DNA of 45,212 nt from Coprinopsis marcescibilis (lineage: Eukaryota; Basidiomycota; Agaricomycetes; Agaricales; Psathyrellaceae), in the NCBI GenBank assembly GCA_004369085.1, contig ML210374.1, positions 1 to 45,212 of the forward strand. Reading direction: 5' to 3'. The notes under the pieces are model-generated. The model was not told the DNA's origin. It searched no databases and saw nothing but the letters and a program-made list of their open reading frames with translations. Below are positions 32,913 to 44,353 of the stretch, one piece after another; within the stretch, counting starts at the first letter, position 1, and the number at the start of each line of letters is the position of its first letter. The position numbers and the translations under genes are program-made.

Positions 32913-34708
32913 AACTGTAAGCTAAGACGACGAAGTAGCCAAAACTATGCCATGCGAGCGGTCACCAGTCAAGATCAGAGCTCGTGGCGCGGCCACGACG
33001 ACGGCGGCCGCAATTGTTTGTTGGCCACAAACCACGATGATCTCCTCCATGATTTCTTTTCTATCTCTCGTTCACAGCGAAAAACGCGTCTCAGATGGTC
33101 TTCAGCAGGTGCGATCGTGAAAGTTAATTCCTGAGACCTATGATGGGATATCTATGTCCTCTCCTGCAGCCAACTAAGTCATATTCGGGTGTTCAGGGGT
33201 TGATATGGCCTATGCAATCCTGATTCTGCGTGGATTTGGTCCTGTATAGGTCCAAGAATCCCGCTGAGCGGAGGATCCTCAAGATCTGACATCGTTGCTA
33301 CAGTCGAACATCTGGCAGTGCCTTCCCTCGTCATGCTCGATACAAACAGTTGGTGGAATCTCAGACGACACCTGCGGCCGCGGGTTCAATTTCTACATAT
33401 CGATATCTCGGGAACTCTACGGATCTGGTTGGAGCTCTGCAACGTATCTGTCCGGTCGGCTTGCTTCGAGCTCGTAAAGCTGTTTTGTTCGCTGAAGCCA
33501 GTATGTACCAGAAGACACCATACTGACTCATTTGGACTCGATATTGGCGTGGTTTGCGTCTAGTCCAACAAATGCCCACATTCACCCACTGTTTTGACCC
33601 GCGTTTCAACTTGCAGAGGTCTCGGCTCGCTTGACCCAGCAGCGAGCTCTTTGGCGAGATAGGAACGCTCGTGTTTGAAATCAGCTCCATTCTCGTTCGT
33701 AAAACTTTGCATTGGTGACAGATGGCTAAATGAAACTACCACTGGGGTCTACGTTCTTGCTCAGGAACTGGGCGGCTTTTTAGTGTTCGTGTTTTTCCAG
33801 AAGTGCTTCTGGAAGAACTCTAAATCTCTTCTGTCCCTTCTTTCCCTTCTTTCCCTTCTGTCCCTTCAGTCTCTTCGTATCCGGCATTTCGGTCCTGTTT
33901 GCTCCTTGATGTCGCGGGCTGACAGTGAAAATGTTTAATGGAAGCGACCTTCTCGTAATCCTTGTTGTCAATTCTGCTAGGTTCTCAAACTCACAAGCGC
34001 CGGCGACAAGTCGACTGCTCAAACCGTGGTGCACAGTGCAAAATCAGTCCAATATTCCGGTCTCTGGGCTGTTGACTCGGGACTTCATTCCATCTGCACG
34101 GGTTGCATATGTCACCCTTGCATTCTCTCCATTATGAATTGTAATTAAACCATAACCTACATGGTGTGAATTGGCTACAACAGCAGCAGATGCGATTTAT
34201 ATACATGTCTCTATTGGAACTTTGCCTCCTAGTTCGAATTCCCAAATTGCGCAATTACTTCCCGTGAAACTGTTCTTTGACTTGAAACTTTGTCTCCTCC
34301 CGAGACGATCTACAGATTTCATATCGTTACCCTTCCCTTACCAATCTTGTCAGCTGCGCGTACCGAAAGCCCGGAGGGCGTCGTGTTATAAGCATCCGTA
34401 GACACAGTATATCTCAAGTGAACGTTTTTGTAACAAAGTTTCCGATTCCTCCGTAATCTGGCTTCAAATATAATTATGGTAAATAAAAATATAGTCGTGT
34501 CTACTTGGAGTGATGCTACATAGTCTGACCGGAGGGTATAATAAATAGGGACTGTCGATGAGAAAGTATCGATTCTCGAATATATAATAATGTTAGTTAC
34601 AGTTCCACACGACCCTGTGTGTCCTTTGTCAATTGCACCCCGCAATATTTACTGGAAGCCGCTGAGCTTTATCCTTCCCCGAGTTAGCCGAATTGTCCAG
34701 CTAAGCGC
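32913..34708. other. Intergenic region with a CCCTTCT microsatellite
   Basis: The left end is the presumed promoter of the LRR gene. A short tandem array of about four 9-base units (TCCCTTCTT/G) lies at 33831-33868. No gene was recognised; remaining frames are short. Confidence 0.45.
33831..33868. repeat. 9-bp tandem repeat (TCCCTTCTT-like)
   Basis: About four imperfect copies of a 9-base pyrimidine unit. Probably a simple minisatellite; no coding frame depends on it. Confidence 0.7.
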
Positions 34709-35496
34709 CTAAAATTCGTCCATGTATTCCCGACACCTCTCGTACAGTCGGTGCCACCGCCCGCCGTTCCAAGTTCTGACTCGGGACCACCCATCCTTCG
34801 CAGCTATCCGCTCTATCCAAATAAGTACCGAGCACAATGCGAAGTCCGCATACGACAGCTCGTGACCCATCGCGACTACCCCATCTCCGTCATTATCACC
34901 GGTGTTCTTGTCTAGAATAGTAGCCAGGAAATCGAATTGTTGTTTGACCATCCCCCACGCCTCTTCGCGCTGAGGACCCGTCAAGGCTCCCGCGGCGCCG
35001 GGGAAGTATGCCTGCATTGGTTCAGGGAGCTGCTGGTGGCTGAGGGGAACCATGATGGGGAGGAGGGGCTTGGAGAAGACTTCTTGGACGTAATGCACGA
35101 ACAATGTCTGGAGTGATCTTGAGCCTTCTGGAAACACGGGACGCGCAGGATAGAAAGATTCGAGGTATTCAGCAATTTTGTTGGGATTGGAGATTATTTG
35201 GGGTCGCGTGGGGTCGCCCCTCGTCGGATCCACCAAGACTGGGAGGCTGTAGATCGGTCGTCCGTCGCTCCGTTTGCCCGACGGTGGAGCGTTGATAGAA
35301 TGCAGCATATATTCCACGTCCTGGAACTCGACCCAACTCGTTCTGTAGGACAATTTCTTATAGTTGAGGATAAAGCTATGCATTACAGACCGTTAGCTCA
35401 GCACCATCTCGTTCTGGTATACAAAACATACCGAATTCGCCAAATGTTCGGTGCCCATGCATGCGGAGTATGTCCAGGAACGTCGTATAGGACCAT
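34709..35496 (-). CDS. Glutathione S-transferase, fungal-type (FuA/etherase-like)
   Basis: Exons 35432-35496 and 34709-35375, separated by a 56-nt intron in phase 2, give 243 residues. The first exon is short (MVLYDVPGHTPHAWAPNIWR) and supplies the first strand of the thioredoxin-like domain. RFILNYKKLSYRTSWVEFQD and YSLPVLVDPTRG then fit the N-terminal domain of basidiomycete GSTs related to ligninolytic beta-etherases. ISNPNKIAEYLESFYP is the usual S-N-x-I-x-x-Y-L glutathione-contact segment. An all-helical C-terminal domain follows, with ELSYADFALCSVLIWIERIA. Such enzymes conjugate glutathione to, or cleave, aromatic substrates; the substrate here is unknown. The gene looks complete. The exon-1 start was found by splicing. 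Confidence 0.9.
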
Positions 35497-37617
35497 GACT
35501 GGAGGTGATCCTCCTCTGTGTCTTGACGAGGGATGCAGCTGGTGAGACATGACTTTTATCACGTCGGTGCAGAGTTGGAAAGTACGAGAGAATCGACGTG
35601 TTTGGATGGAAGACTTTATATTCCTCTTTGTGACATCATTTTTTTAGCCCATGATAGATCACGACGCCTAATCATAGAGTTGAGCTTGACTTGCGAGCCG
35701 TCACATCCAGTCATGAAACGAGATACCAGTAGAGATCCCAGATCTGAGGTAGTATGAATCCCCTGTAATCTAGTTGACCCGTTGCGGAACACAAGCCAGA
35801 TCAGTGCCGGAAAGATTGAAAGAAAAGTCTTAGCTGAAGTACCCATTGCTAGTAGGTATCTGGATTTCACACAATGATCTGCGTGTCGTTGTTCTCGTTT
35901 TTGACTTGAGGACGGACTTAGAACCTCGGTGACTCGGGTTGGTATGTCTATCTTGATGCGGTCATCATTCGAGCTCCCTGAACCACCTCCATGCGCAAAC
36001 GGTATGAATACTTTTACCTTCAATAATATCCAGAGAAGCACGTATTGGGGTGTGAAGCCTGGTGCTAAGGCTCTACATGGGTGGAAACAAGCCTCAAAAG
36101 GATGGGGTAACCAATGGCGATGCTCGCTCGGATGACCTAAAAGGGGTTATCCATGTCACCGGTACCCAATTTAGAAGTTTTCCCCCTATCCCCACGATCG
36201 GGCATTAACATCCTCCAGGTCATGGACATTTTGAACCTTCGTTGAGACATGAGACAACAGTCATTCAATACTCGTCTCGCTCCTTGTGGTTCTCATGACA
36301 ACGCTATTTCCAGGAGCAAGCGTAAAAACCCATTTCTTGCCTTTCCCGCTGCTGTAGCACATTTACAGCTTTCTGGTTCGCCTTTCACTGCCCCAGAGAT
36401 TCTTTCGTGTGTTCTTCCAATAAATGTAAATGCGCTGTGCCGTTCAATGACTTTAGCGACTCTTCCATTGGTATAACACGTCACACAACGAGAAAGCTCT
36501 GGAACGCGCATTTCCATGCAGATAGTGCACCACCAGCGTACTTGCAGCATGCCGTTGTATTCGAGTACTTTCCCCTCAAACCCTGGTACGCTAACAATAG
36601 CAGGTGATGCCCCTTCGCTTGTTCCGGAGCTTTTAATTGCGAGCTTCTCCGCCAAAAGTCGGAGTCATGACATCGGTAATGTAAATAATCTGATCTTGAC
36701 CGAGGAATGATACATTCGATGACTCAGGGTTTTCTTCTGGGCCTGTGCCATATCCAGCCTGTTTAATCACGACCAAGTCAAAGCGCCCTTGTTACGTTTT
36801 CGGATACTTGGGTTGCGTCCGCATACTGTGACGACACAGTGCAATTGCTTTACCAAACACGAGGCGGCTAGAAAAGAGCGCCGCTGAACATTGGGTTAGC
36901 GTAAAACGCAACAACATCAACCAGCCCGAGTTTCGAACAGTGAATGGGTGTCTCCATCCCAAGAGTCTGGTTTCATGAAACACATGCAAAAGAGTGTAAC
37001 ATTTCATTGTACTTCCATGAGAGATATCGCCGTTAATGGCTTGGAAATCTTCATTCAATGAGAAGGCCGATCAGTTCATCTCTCGTACACTCTTACCCAG
37101 GAATGCTCGTGAAACTTGTAATAAGATTCCTTGCGGTCAGAGGTCAGGAGTGAACGTATTAAGTACTGCGCGGCCCGCTGAGAGGGCAGGTGTCCACACA
37201 AGCGCTCAAGCCGCAGTGCGCCACATTTCAAGTGTGGTTGATTCGATTAGACTGAGTCACAACAGTCCTAACCTAAATTTAGCCAGTATATTACCTCCCA
37301 TAGCTTACAGAATCATTGAAAGGATAATACATAGAAGACGCGTTACAGGTAAAAACGGCATTCATGATTCATCGCGGCCACGATAGATATGGACGCACCC
37401 GAGAAACGTAGTGTAATGTTTCGCCACGATCCTAGTGAGCCACCTTTCAAGTTCCTGACATCATGATAGGCAACCGACATGGACCTTAATCAAAACAATC
37501 ATGAAAAAAGAACTAGATTGGCTATAGATACATGGGGTTTATTCTTATCACTTCAAACATCAAAAGTCCACCCAGCTTCGACAAAGGGACAGGGCTGTCG
37601 AAAAGCATCTTATTTGC
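35497..37617. other. Intergenic region, weak frames only
   Basis: Two minus-strand frames are longer than their surroundings. The one at 35616-36041 (141 codons) contains a hydrophobic AKTFLSIFPALIWLVF segment. The one at 36293-36655 (120 codons) contains a CTICMEMRVPELSRCVTC zinc-ribbon-like Cys pair. Neither has a recognisable family or convincing splice context, and I do not call them genes. The region also holds the 3' flank of transaldolase. Confidence 0.35.
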
Positions 37618-38987
37618 TTATGCACTCAGCTTCTGTCTCAAGACCTTCTTGAGAGCTTCGCCGTCCTCGGCGAATTTCTTGATACCCTCGTGGAGCTTGT
37701 CAAAGGCCATTTGATCCTCAAGAAGGGTCCATCGGAACTCGGGTTCGTTGTCGATGAAGGAAACCTTCGCAATGGGCTCGGCTTGAGCGGCTGATAAACG
37801 TCGCGGATCAGAAAAGCTCGCGTGCGGTACACGGTCAGTCAGACATACCGAGACTGGAATCCAACTTCTTAGGCACAGGTTCAGTAGAGTTTTTGAGCTC
37901 CTCCAGGAGAGAAGGTGAGATAGTAAGGAAGTCCACGCCGGCGAGAGCCTTGATTTCCCCAGTCTGAAACGCACAAATCAACAAATATACTCTTAGCGCA
38001 AAATGTTGAATGTTGAACATACGTTTCGGAAGGAGGCTCCCATCACAATGGTCTTATAACCGTGTTGCTTGTAGTAGTTGAAGATTCTCTTAACCGAAAC
38101 GACACCAGGATCTTCATCGCCGACGTAGTTTTTTCCGGTGCTCTTCTTGTACCAATCAAGAATCTACGCCATAAACGTCAGAAACCCGAGGTTGAAAAGA
38201 TTGTCACATTGTACGTACTCGGCCGACGAAGGGGGAGATCAGGGTAACACCAGCCTCAGCGCATGCCACAGCCTGTCCAAATCCGAAGAGCAGTGTCAAG
38301 TTGCAGTGAATTCCATCGTCTCTCTCGAGCTCCCTGGCGGCTTGAATGCCCTCCCAGGTCGACGCGATCTTGATGAGAACACGTTCCTTCTTGATTCCGA
38401 CCGATTCGTACAGTGCGATGAGCTCCTTGGCCTATCAAGTACCGGATTAATACTGATGATTAACGATATGAAGGCGAATTACCTTGGCCTTGGTGGCCTC
38501 CTTGTCGAAGGAAAGGCGAGCATCAACTTCAGTCGAGACGCGACCTGGGATGATGTTCAAGATCTCCTTGCCAAACTCGACGAGCTTAAAATTAAGTCTG
38601 ATTAAGAGATGGTCATCAAGCTATATGTCGTTTCATACTCACAAGGCGGTCAATCGCGGCATTGGCTTGCTCGTCGATGGTTTTCCCTTTTGCTCGGCCG
38701 TATTCGACAGCCGTTTCGATGATTCTGGCGTACTGCGGCTTGTTCGCAGCTTGGAGAATCAACGATGGGTTAGTGGTGGCATCCTATCATCCCGTGGTCA
38801 GAGCAAGACCTCTCGAGAGTTTCTCTGAATAATGATATTACCTGAGGCTTGTAAATATCGATAGCTATCATCGATCTAGTCAGCCATCACATAGAACTCG
38901 AGAACACAAATGCTTACATTCGAAATCACCAGAGTCTGAGACGACAACGGTGCCGGTTTGCTTAAGGAGGTCGAGGGAGGTGGTCAT
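37618..38987 (-). CDS. Transaldolase
   Basis: Eight exons: 38918-38987, 38842-38864, 38643-38783, 38483-38584, 38219-38431, 38023-38163, 37849-37963 and 37618-37790. All phases close and the product is 325 residues, the normal length. Family landmarks are [22 protein letters not shown] and [16 protein letters not shown]; the Lys in IKIAST, about residue 133, forms the Schiff base with the substrate. [30 protein letters not shown] and [11 protein letters not shown] follow. The enzyme moves a dihydroxyacetone unit between sugar phosphates in the non-oxidative pentose phosphate pathway, in the cytosol. All expected catalytic regions are present. The second exon is only 23 nt, supported because it encodes the conserved IDIYKPQ preceding DATTNPS. 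Confidence 0.97.
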
Positions 38988-40303
38988 TTTGGGTGCAGTA
39001 GAAGAAGGATTGCAAGACAACGCAGAGAGCGGGGTAATTTATATAGTCGGAGCGAACCTCGAGACCCACTGATTATTGTCATCCATCATATCATGTAAAC
39101 ATCATGATCATACTTCCGCACGTGGGTGACATATGTCATTTATCTTATCTTATCAATCTTATTAGCCAGCCACAATGGTTCGAGCCCTAGCGTATGCGAA
39201 AGATTATGAACCAAATCACTTTCAGGGTTGGCCATTGTGAATTATGACGCAGAGAAAAGAGGTTATTCTGCGAATGCAGCGAGCTCGCAAACGTGCATAA
39301 TATGCTTCTGATTGGACGGAGGAAGAACATCGGGACAAGACCCAGTCGAACCGTACCGCCGCCCCGGGCGTTGCATTTGCTGTCCGAAGACGGTTCCTGC
39401 CCTAGATGTCAGAAAAGGAGGAGGGATAAGAATGTCTATTTTTAGGGCTTGAGCTTGAGCAATAGTATCGGCCGATCGGATTTGTATTGTTCTTACGAGG
39501 TCAAGCATACTAATACCAAAACCTTTGTTGCCCCAATCACATATATACAAGCCCAGCCTTGATGCATTTAGTCATGGTTGGGAAGGCGAAGGTCAGAGTA
39601 AGAGTAACGACAGTACAGGCTAGGCCTCTGTCCACGGCTCAAATTCAACCTCCAATTTGAAGCCGAAGTTCATCAAAACGCACAGTGTGACATGTACTCT
39701 GGGGAAGGCTTCATGCTCGTTATCACCATTAGCGCCGTCACACTGATTTGCCCGTGACGCTCAGCGTCCATGACTTTGCGCCATAATATAGTACTGCGTC
39801 TCTCTTGTGAGCGGTGTGGTCATAAAAGTTCAAAGGTCGGGATTCCGCATCTGTAAGTGGATGTAATAGCCAAAGAATGATGCTTGATAGAAAGGTTCAT
39901 AGTGTCATGAACAGCAGACCCCCACATCGATAAGAAAGCCCGACATCATGATCTAGCCACCATCTAGAATGAACCACCAGTTACATTTACATTTAGTAGG
40001 TAAGGGTATGGACCTGTACGCGGACAAATAGCATACACAATGCCCATGCGCGATGGCCAACGGCTGTTAAGCTTGCTCAGACCCGAGGAACGTGCGACAT
40101 GCGCAGTCCTGGCCGAGCCGACGTAGGCTTAGCCTATCCCCGAGATAATGGCATGAGCGCCCGTCGCTGGACTTCGATATCAAGGATCCAAGGGATCTTC
40201 AGGGCGGGGTGGCCTACGGTCTACGTCGAGCTCTAACACTATGATGTTGGGACTGATAGGACGATCTCAGCGGACTTCGAAGCACCGGAATACGGCGTAT
40301 GAT
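38988..40303. promoter_or_regulatory. Transaldolase upstream region and gene-poor stretch
   Basis: The first few hundred bases are the probable promoter. Several TTATC (GATA-type) motifs are clustered at 39137-39152, which could bind GATA factors, but this is motif-level only. No gene is recognised further right. Confidence 0.4.
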
Positions 40304-40706
40304 TTACACTCGTAGACACTTGCAGATATCCACGAGCATAACTGCTTCGTGTTTCAGCTTGACTGGATGTTCTCCTGAGGGAAAGTACCAAAACCACGGC
40401 TCAGCTTCTGCACTCCTGGTTACAAACGTGATCCGTACGTGATCCGCTGTAAGGGTCGCGGGACTTGTCCAGTAACAGTAAAGATCGGAAAGATGGTAGG
40501 GATTTGAATTGGGTATTCGGGCTGTCCGCAGCCTTCCAGTAGGTATTCTCAAAGCGGATTCCCTGGCTCTCAAGCATGGTGAGGCCAGAGCTCACAATCG
40601 TGGATGTCACTTCTCTAAGTTCGTAATAGGTTTGATTTCTGAATTGTAGTATCAGAATCCTTCCCGAGCCTTTATAAGCTCCAATGGTTGCAAACGCCGC
40701 CGTCAA
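40304..40706 (-). pseudogene. Protein-like sequence in two frames; possibly a frameshifted gene
   Basis: From 40706 one frame reads MTAAFATIGAYKGSGRILIL ... GIRFENTYWKAADSPNT and looks coding to about 40480. A second frame, offset by one base, then reads LYCYWTSPATLTADHVRITF, followed by PWFWYFPSGEHPVKLKHEA, and stops at 40304. No GT-AG pair with matching phase joins the two, so a single-base shift (decay or sequencing error) is the simplest reading. The family is not recognised. Confidence 0.35.
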
Positions 40707-41060
40707 GTGATAGAGCCGACGCGAATAAGTAGTTAGGTATCAATTATAATAGAGCTCAGTCCGTATGTAGATTGTGATATTAGTGTACAGTGATTTGGAA
40801 CGTAGTTGTATGTGAGGTCAGAAGCGGTGATATACCAAAAAGAGATGGACTGAGGTGTAAGAGTGATCTGAAACCCCACGGCCCGAATTACACTCAAGAA
40901 ATAACTTGGTTGCTGTGACTGATGATATGGTTGACCACTTCACCAGCTACGGACATCATTCATCGACTGTTCATCAAGATAAGATCGTCTGTCCTTCATG
41001 AATATCGAGGGATTGGGGATCATGTCGACACCGGGAGGCACCTTTTGTCGCAACGGGCTA

Positions 41061-42135
41061 CTACATGTAGGCCGACTTCGACACAAAGAATTTGAGTGAC
41101 CCAGATGGGTCGCCCCGCTCGGCACAGACGTAGTAGAGCTGCTCGTCGTTCAGAGGTGTTCCGATTGCAAGGGACCCGATTTCAGAGAGGTAGATGAAGT
41201 AGTCAGCTCGACTCTCGAGTGGGACTTGCAGCTGGGGGGTGGCAGTAACTCAGTGAGGTACAGCCATTGTTGGATAGTAGGGACAGGCGCACCTTATATA
41301 AAATCTGGTCTCTTATTTTCGAGCCGGCACACGTACCCGTCAGGTCGACTATTGCATACTCTTCACCGTTCCAAGTCGCGACAATGCGGACGAGCGGTAA
41401 TGGATTGTGCGACGCAGATGGCCTGTCAGGTCAAGCTTGTTGGTGAGATAGACTTGGCAGAGTGTACAGGCGTCGTACATTGTGAATGGCCGTAGCTGTG
41501 GCTGAGTTTTGGCAACTGTTGACGATGAAAGTTGGTGCTGGGATCAACCTCCCTTTATACGTTTGCGTGGACCATCCTCATGGGTTAACAGTTGATCGAA
41601 TCTCCTTTACTCCATCAGAATAAGCTGAACACGTCTCCGGAGTAGTACTCACTAATACATAATACGAGATTTCGGACCTGACCTCTGTGATGCGTATGAT
41701 GTTTCTGCCTTCCCGGCTAGCACTGCGATGTCTTCATGATTACAGCCCAAACTCGTGGATGTCGCCAGCTAACTTCTTGAGACATTAATTCCTTGGACGC
41801 CGTAAATACTCCCTCGCCACCCTGTGTGCTTGTCTGGGGTAATCTCACTCGGTCCATTATCAGATGCGGTTAATTTCGGCGCAAAACAGTGTGCGGGCTG
41901 CCTCGAGGTCCATTTTATGGTTCGGCGCCACTTGCATTCTATGCAAATTAATATCAGACCCAAATTTCAAGTCGTCAGTAACATTTTCAATACTCCATAC
42001 CGCAGTCAAGATGACTCACAGTTACAGATCTGCAAGGTACTCACCATTGCACTTGAATGTTCCCACTGAACGCATACTGACGCCTGTCCTGTTATTGCCA
42101 TTAACGCCAACTTGAAACTCGAGCTTTTGGCACAT
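41061..42135 (-). CDS. Unrecognised multi-exon gene with a C-x2-C motif (one internal junction unresolved)
   Basis: Well-supported exons, each closing in phase with its neighbour: 42045-42135, 41849-41938, then a C-terminal set of about 41653 (donor), 41479-41537, 41337-41422 and 41061-41248. The first pair reads MCQKLEFQVGVNG ... VGTFKCNECKWRRTIKWTSR. The F-x-C-x2-C then W-T-S layout recalls 3CxxC-type zinc fingers, a pattern match only. The terminal exons read NIIRITEVRSEISYYVL, PLVRIVATWNGEEYAIVDLT and SRADYFIYLSEIGSLAIGTP, ending FFVSKSAYM. Between 41654 and 41848 I could not find a phase-consistent join; reading frames there contain stops, so this part is either mis-modelled or the gene is damaged. 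Confidence 0.5.
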
Positions 42136-43390
42136 GGACAGTTAAACGCTAGCAATTTGCTTGTCGGACAATTTGGGGCAGTTGGATGTGGAATAGGTTA
42201 CCAGTTGGGTTAAATGCCAGCTTGGTGCCGACTGTTGACCCTTTCAAGAGCACATGTCTGCTGATCAAATGTTTCAGGTTTTTTATCGGTTTGGCCGGCA
42301 TGAAATTGAAAGGCAGAAGGCTTGAATTTTCTTGAACATCCAGGTACCGCTGCCGCGCAAGCTTTGATAGTCAGTCTTCATGTTTTGAGGCTCTGTAGTG
42401 TTCTATTCGTGCGTTCTGATAGTCGCTGGAGACACAGCTTTGTCGGTGAATCTGCCATTGTTGGATCCCAGGCGCCAAAGGAGGGAATAGATCAGTATCC
42501 GCTTTATTCACTTAGCCAACAAATCTGACTTACCAAGCTGGGTAAGAAAACTCGGTAGTCGTACAAAAAAAAAGTGCTAGGAGGCTCCAGATTGATCATC
42601 TTGTTGATAGAACTTAGTAGACCCCTGTTGGAAGTGAAGCACATAACACACGCGACAACCGCCTGTACGAACGTTAATATACGGCCAAATACGAGCCTGA
42701 GTGTGGCCCATCCTGAAATGAAGAAATTCAGCGCAAAAGAAGAGATTAATGTCTGGGTCCGGCCTTCTTGACCGTCGTCACTATCTGGACAATTCAGAGT
42801 TTCCCGAGGAGTGCCGGCCTTTCTGGTTGCCACCCTTTGCCACCTTTATGTAAATGGCCCGGCATCATGGATGCCGTACAATGATGCCGATGAGGGCGAC
42901 GAGGAGAGAACATGCGGAGGTTATCAGATAACTATTCAACATACTCTTGAGTCTTCTCTTCATCTCCAACTTCAAGATGTAAGCCTCGAATCAGACTTCC
43001 GAGAGAGACGCTGAAGGAAGCCAGCCCAAATACATGTCTCGCATCACCAGAATCTCGAAGGCAACGATGTTACATCTGGATCCCATTGAGTCTGTCAGAA
43101 ATGGCCCCAAGAGAAGGAGAGCGACTATGTACCAAATTATGATTATTCCATAACCAATGACGCCATCATATCATACTAGTATAGCGCATTCGACAGCTTG
43201 AAAGCGCCTGTACTCGGCCTCTGATTGGTCGTAAATTCGTCGGCCGTCAGGACTCCTACTATCCCGGACATCTTTCCGAGATTGGTCGCACCTGGGGCCC
43301 TACCGGGGTTTCAAAGCGTTCAACCGCAGTTCTGAGACAATCTTCCGCTTACTCCACTACCACCACCTTGCTGAACCAAAATTACAAACA
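42136..43390. other. Region with possible hydrophobic exons on the minus strand
   Basis: Minus-strand frames at about 43010-43170 (GYGIIIIWYIVALLLLGPFL), 42880-42950 (NSYLITSACSLLVALIGII) and 42530-42720 (LRLVFGRILTFVQAVVACVM) look like transmembrane segments and have nearby GT/AG sites. I could not assemble a complete gene or name a family. Part of the right end is the promoter of the peroxiredoxin gene at 43391. Confidence 0.35.
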
Positions 43391-44353
43391 ATGGCAAGCA
43401 TCAAAGTCGGCGAAACCATCCCTGAGGGCACTTTCAAATACATTCCTTGGTCGGAAGCACTCGAAAGCCAGGCGAGTAAACACCCTCACTGTTGGGCCAG
43501 TCACCGGTTCAATGGACATCGCCATTGACTTCCGAATCCTCAGCTTGCGTGCGGAACACGTGCGTATATATTGGACACGGCGAGAACGAGATTCGGCGGC
43601 TAACCCACAATCTCCAGCTGTAACTTTCACAACCAATGACTGGAAGGGGAAGAAAGTTGTGGTCATTTCCGTTCCCGGGGCGTTTACGGTACGCAGTTCT
43701 AATCATCTCATATCGCCCAAGCCATTGCTAACCAATTGCATTCCCTGTTTTGTATTCCATTTCGGCGTCCAATTTCCTTCACTCATCAAATATATCGCAC
43801 ATGGACGGCATGTATCATCGCTTAATCGGAAATTCTCTCTAGCCCACATGCCACGCCAACCACCTCCCTCCATTCGCCGAAAAGTACGACGAGCTCAAGA
43901 AGAAGGGTGTCGACGTCATCGCTGTCTTAGCTGCCAATGATCCGTTCGTCATGAGCGGCTGGGCAAGGTTCCTGGGCCTCAAGGACAAGGTGCGGCGGTC
44001 AACTCCATCCGATTCGGGACATCTGTCCTCGCTAGCGCGCGTCTAACGTTATTAACCAACGTGTTTCTCGCCTGTATTGCATAACAGATTATCGCTATCT
44101 CTGATGTAGACGCCGCATGGTCCAAGAAACTCGGGCTGGAGAAGGATTTGACCGCGAATGGCATGGGCGTGAGGACCGCCCGCTACGCGCTCGTGCTGGA
44201 GAATAACGTAGTGAAATATCTCGGGGTGAGTGTCTGGACAACCTCCATCTCGGTTACATTTCTCCTGACGGAGTTATGTTACTTGTCTTGCAGGTCGAAA
44301 CTGAGCCTGGCGTTGCGGTCTCCGGTGTTGATGCCGTCCTTGCCCACCTTTAA
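43391..44353 (+). CDS. Peroxiredoxin, PMP20/Prx5 type
   Basis: Exons 43391-43475, 43618-43688, 43843-43989, 44088-44225 and 44294-44353 close in phase for 166 residues, normal for the family. Landmarks are IKVGETIPEGTFKYIPW at the N-terminus and WKGKKVVVISVPGAFTPTCH, with the peroxidatic Cys at about residue 55. ANDPFVMSGWARFLG, GMGVRTARYALVLENN and the end SGVDAVLAHL follow. It reduces hydroperoxides with thioredoxin or glutathione; fungal homologues are peroxisomal, cytosolic or mitochondrial. The C-terminus AHL is only a weak fit to a peroxisomal PTS1 signal. Intron 1 (142 nt) is long and the usual CGxP residues before the second exon are missing, so a small exon may be hidden there; the other joins are secure. 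Confidence 0.92.

Noticed and set aside
35616..36041. 141-codon minus-strand frame with a signal-peptide-like segment
   Set aside because: Hydrophobic stretch is internal, no conserved motif and no splice support.
36293..36655. 120-codon minus-strand frame with a CxxC...CxxC zinc-ribbon-like pair
   Set aside because: The Cys pairs could be chance; the rest of the frame has no family-like features, so it was not called a gene.
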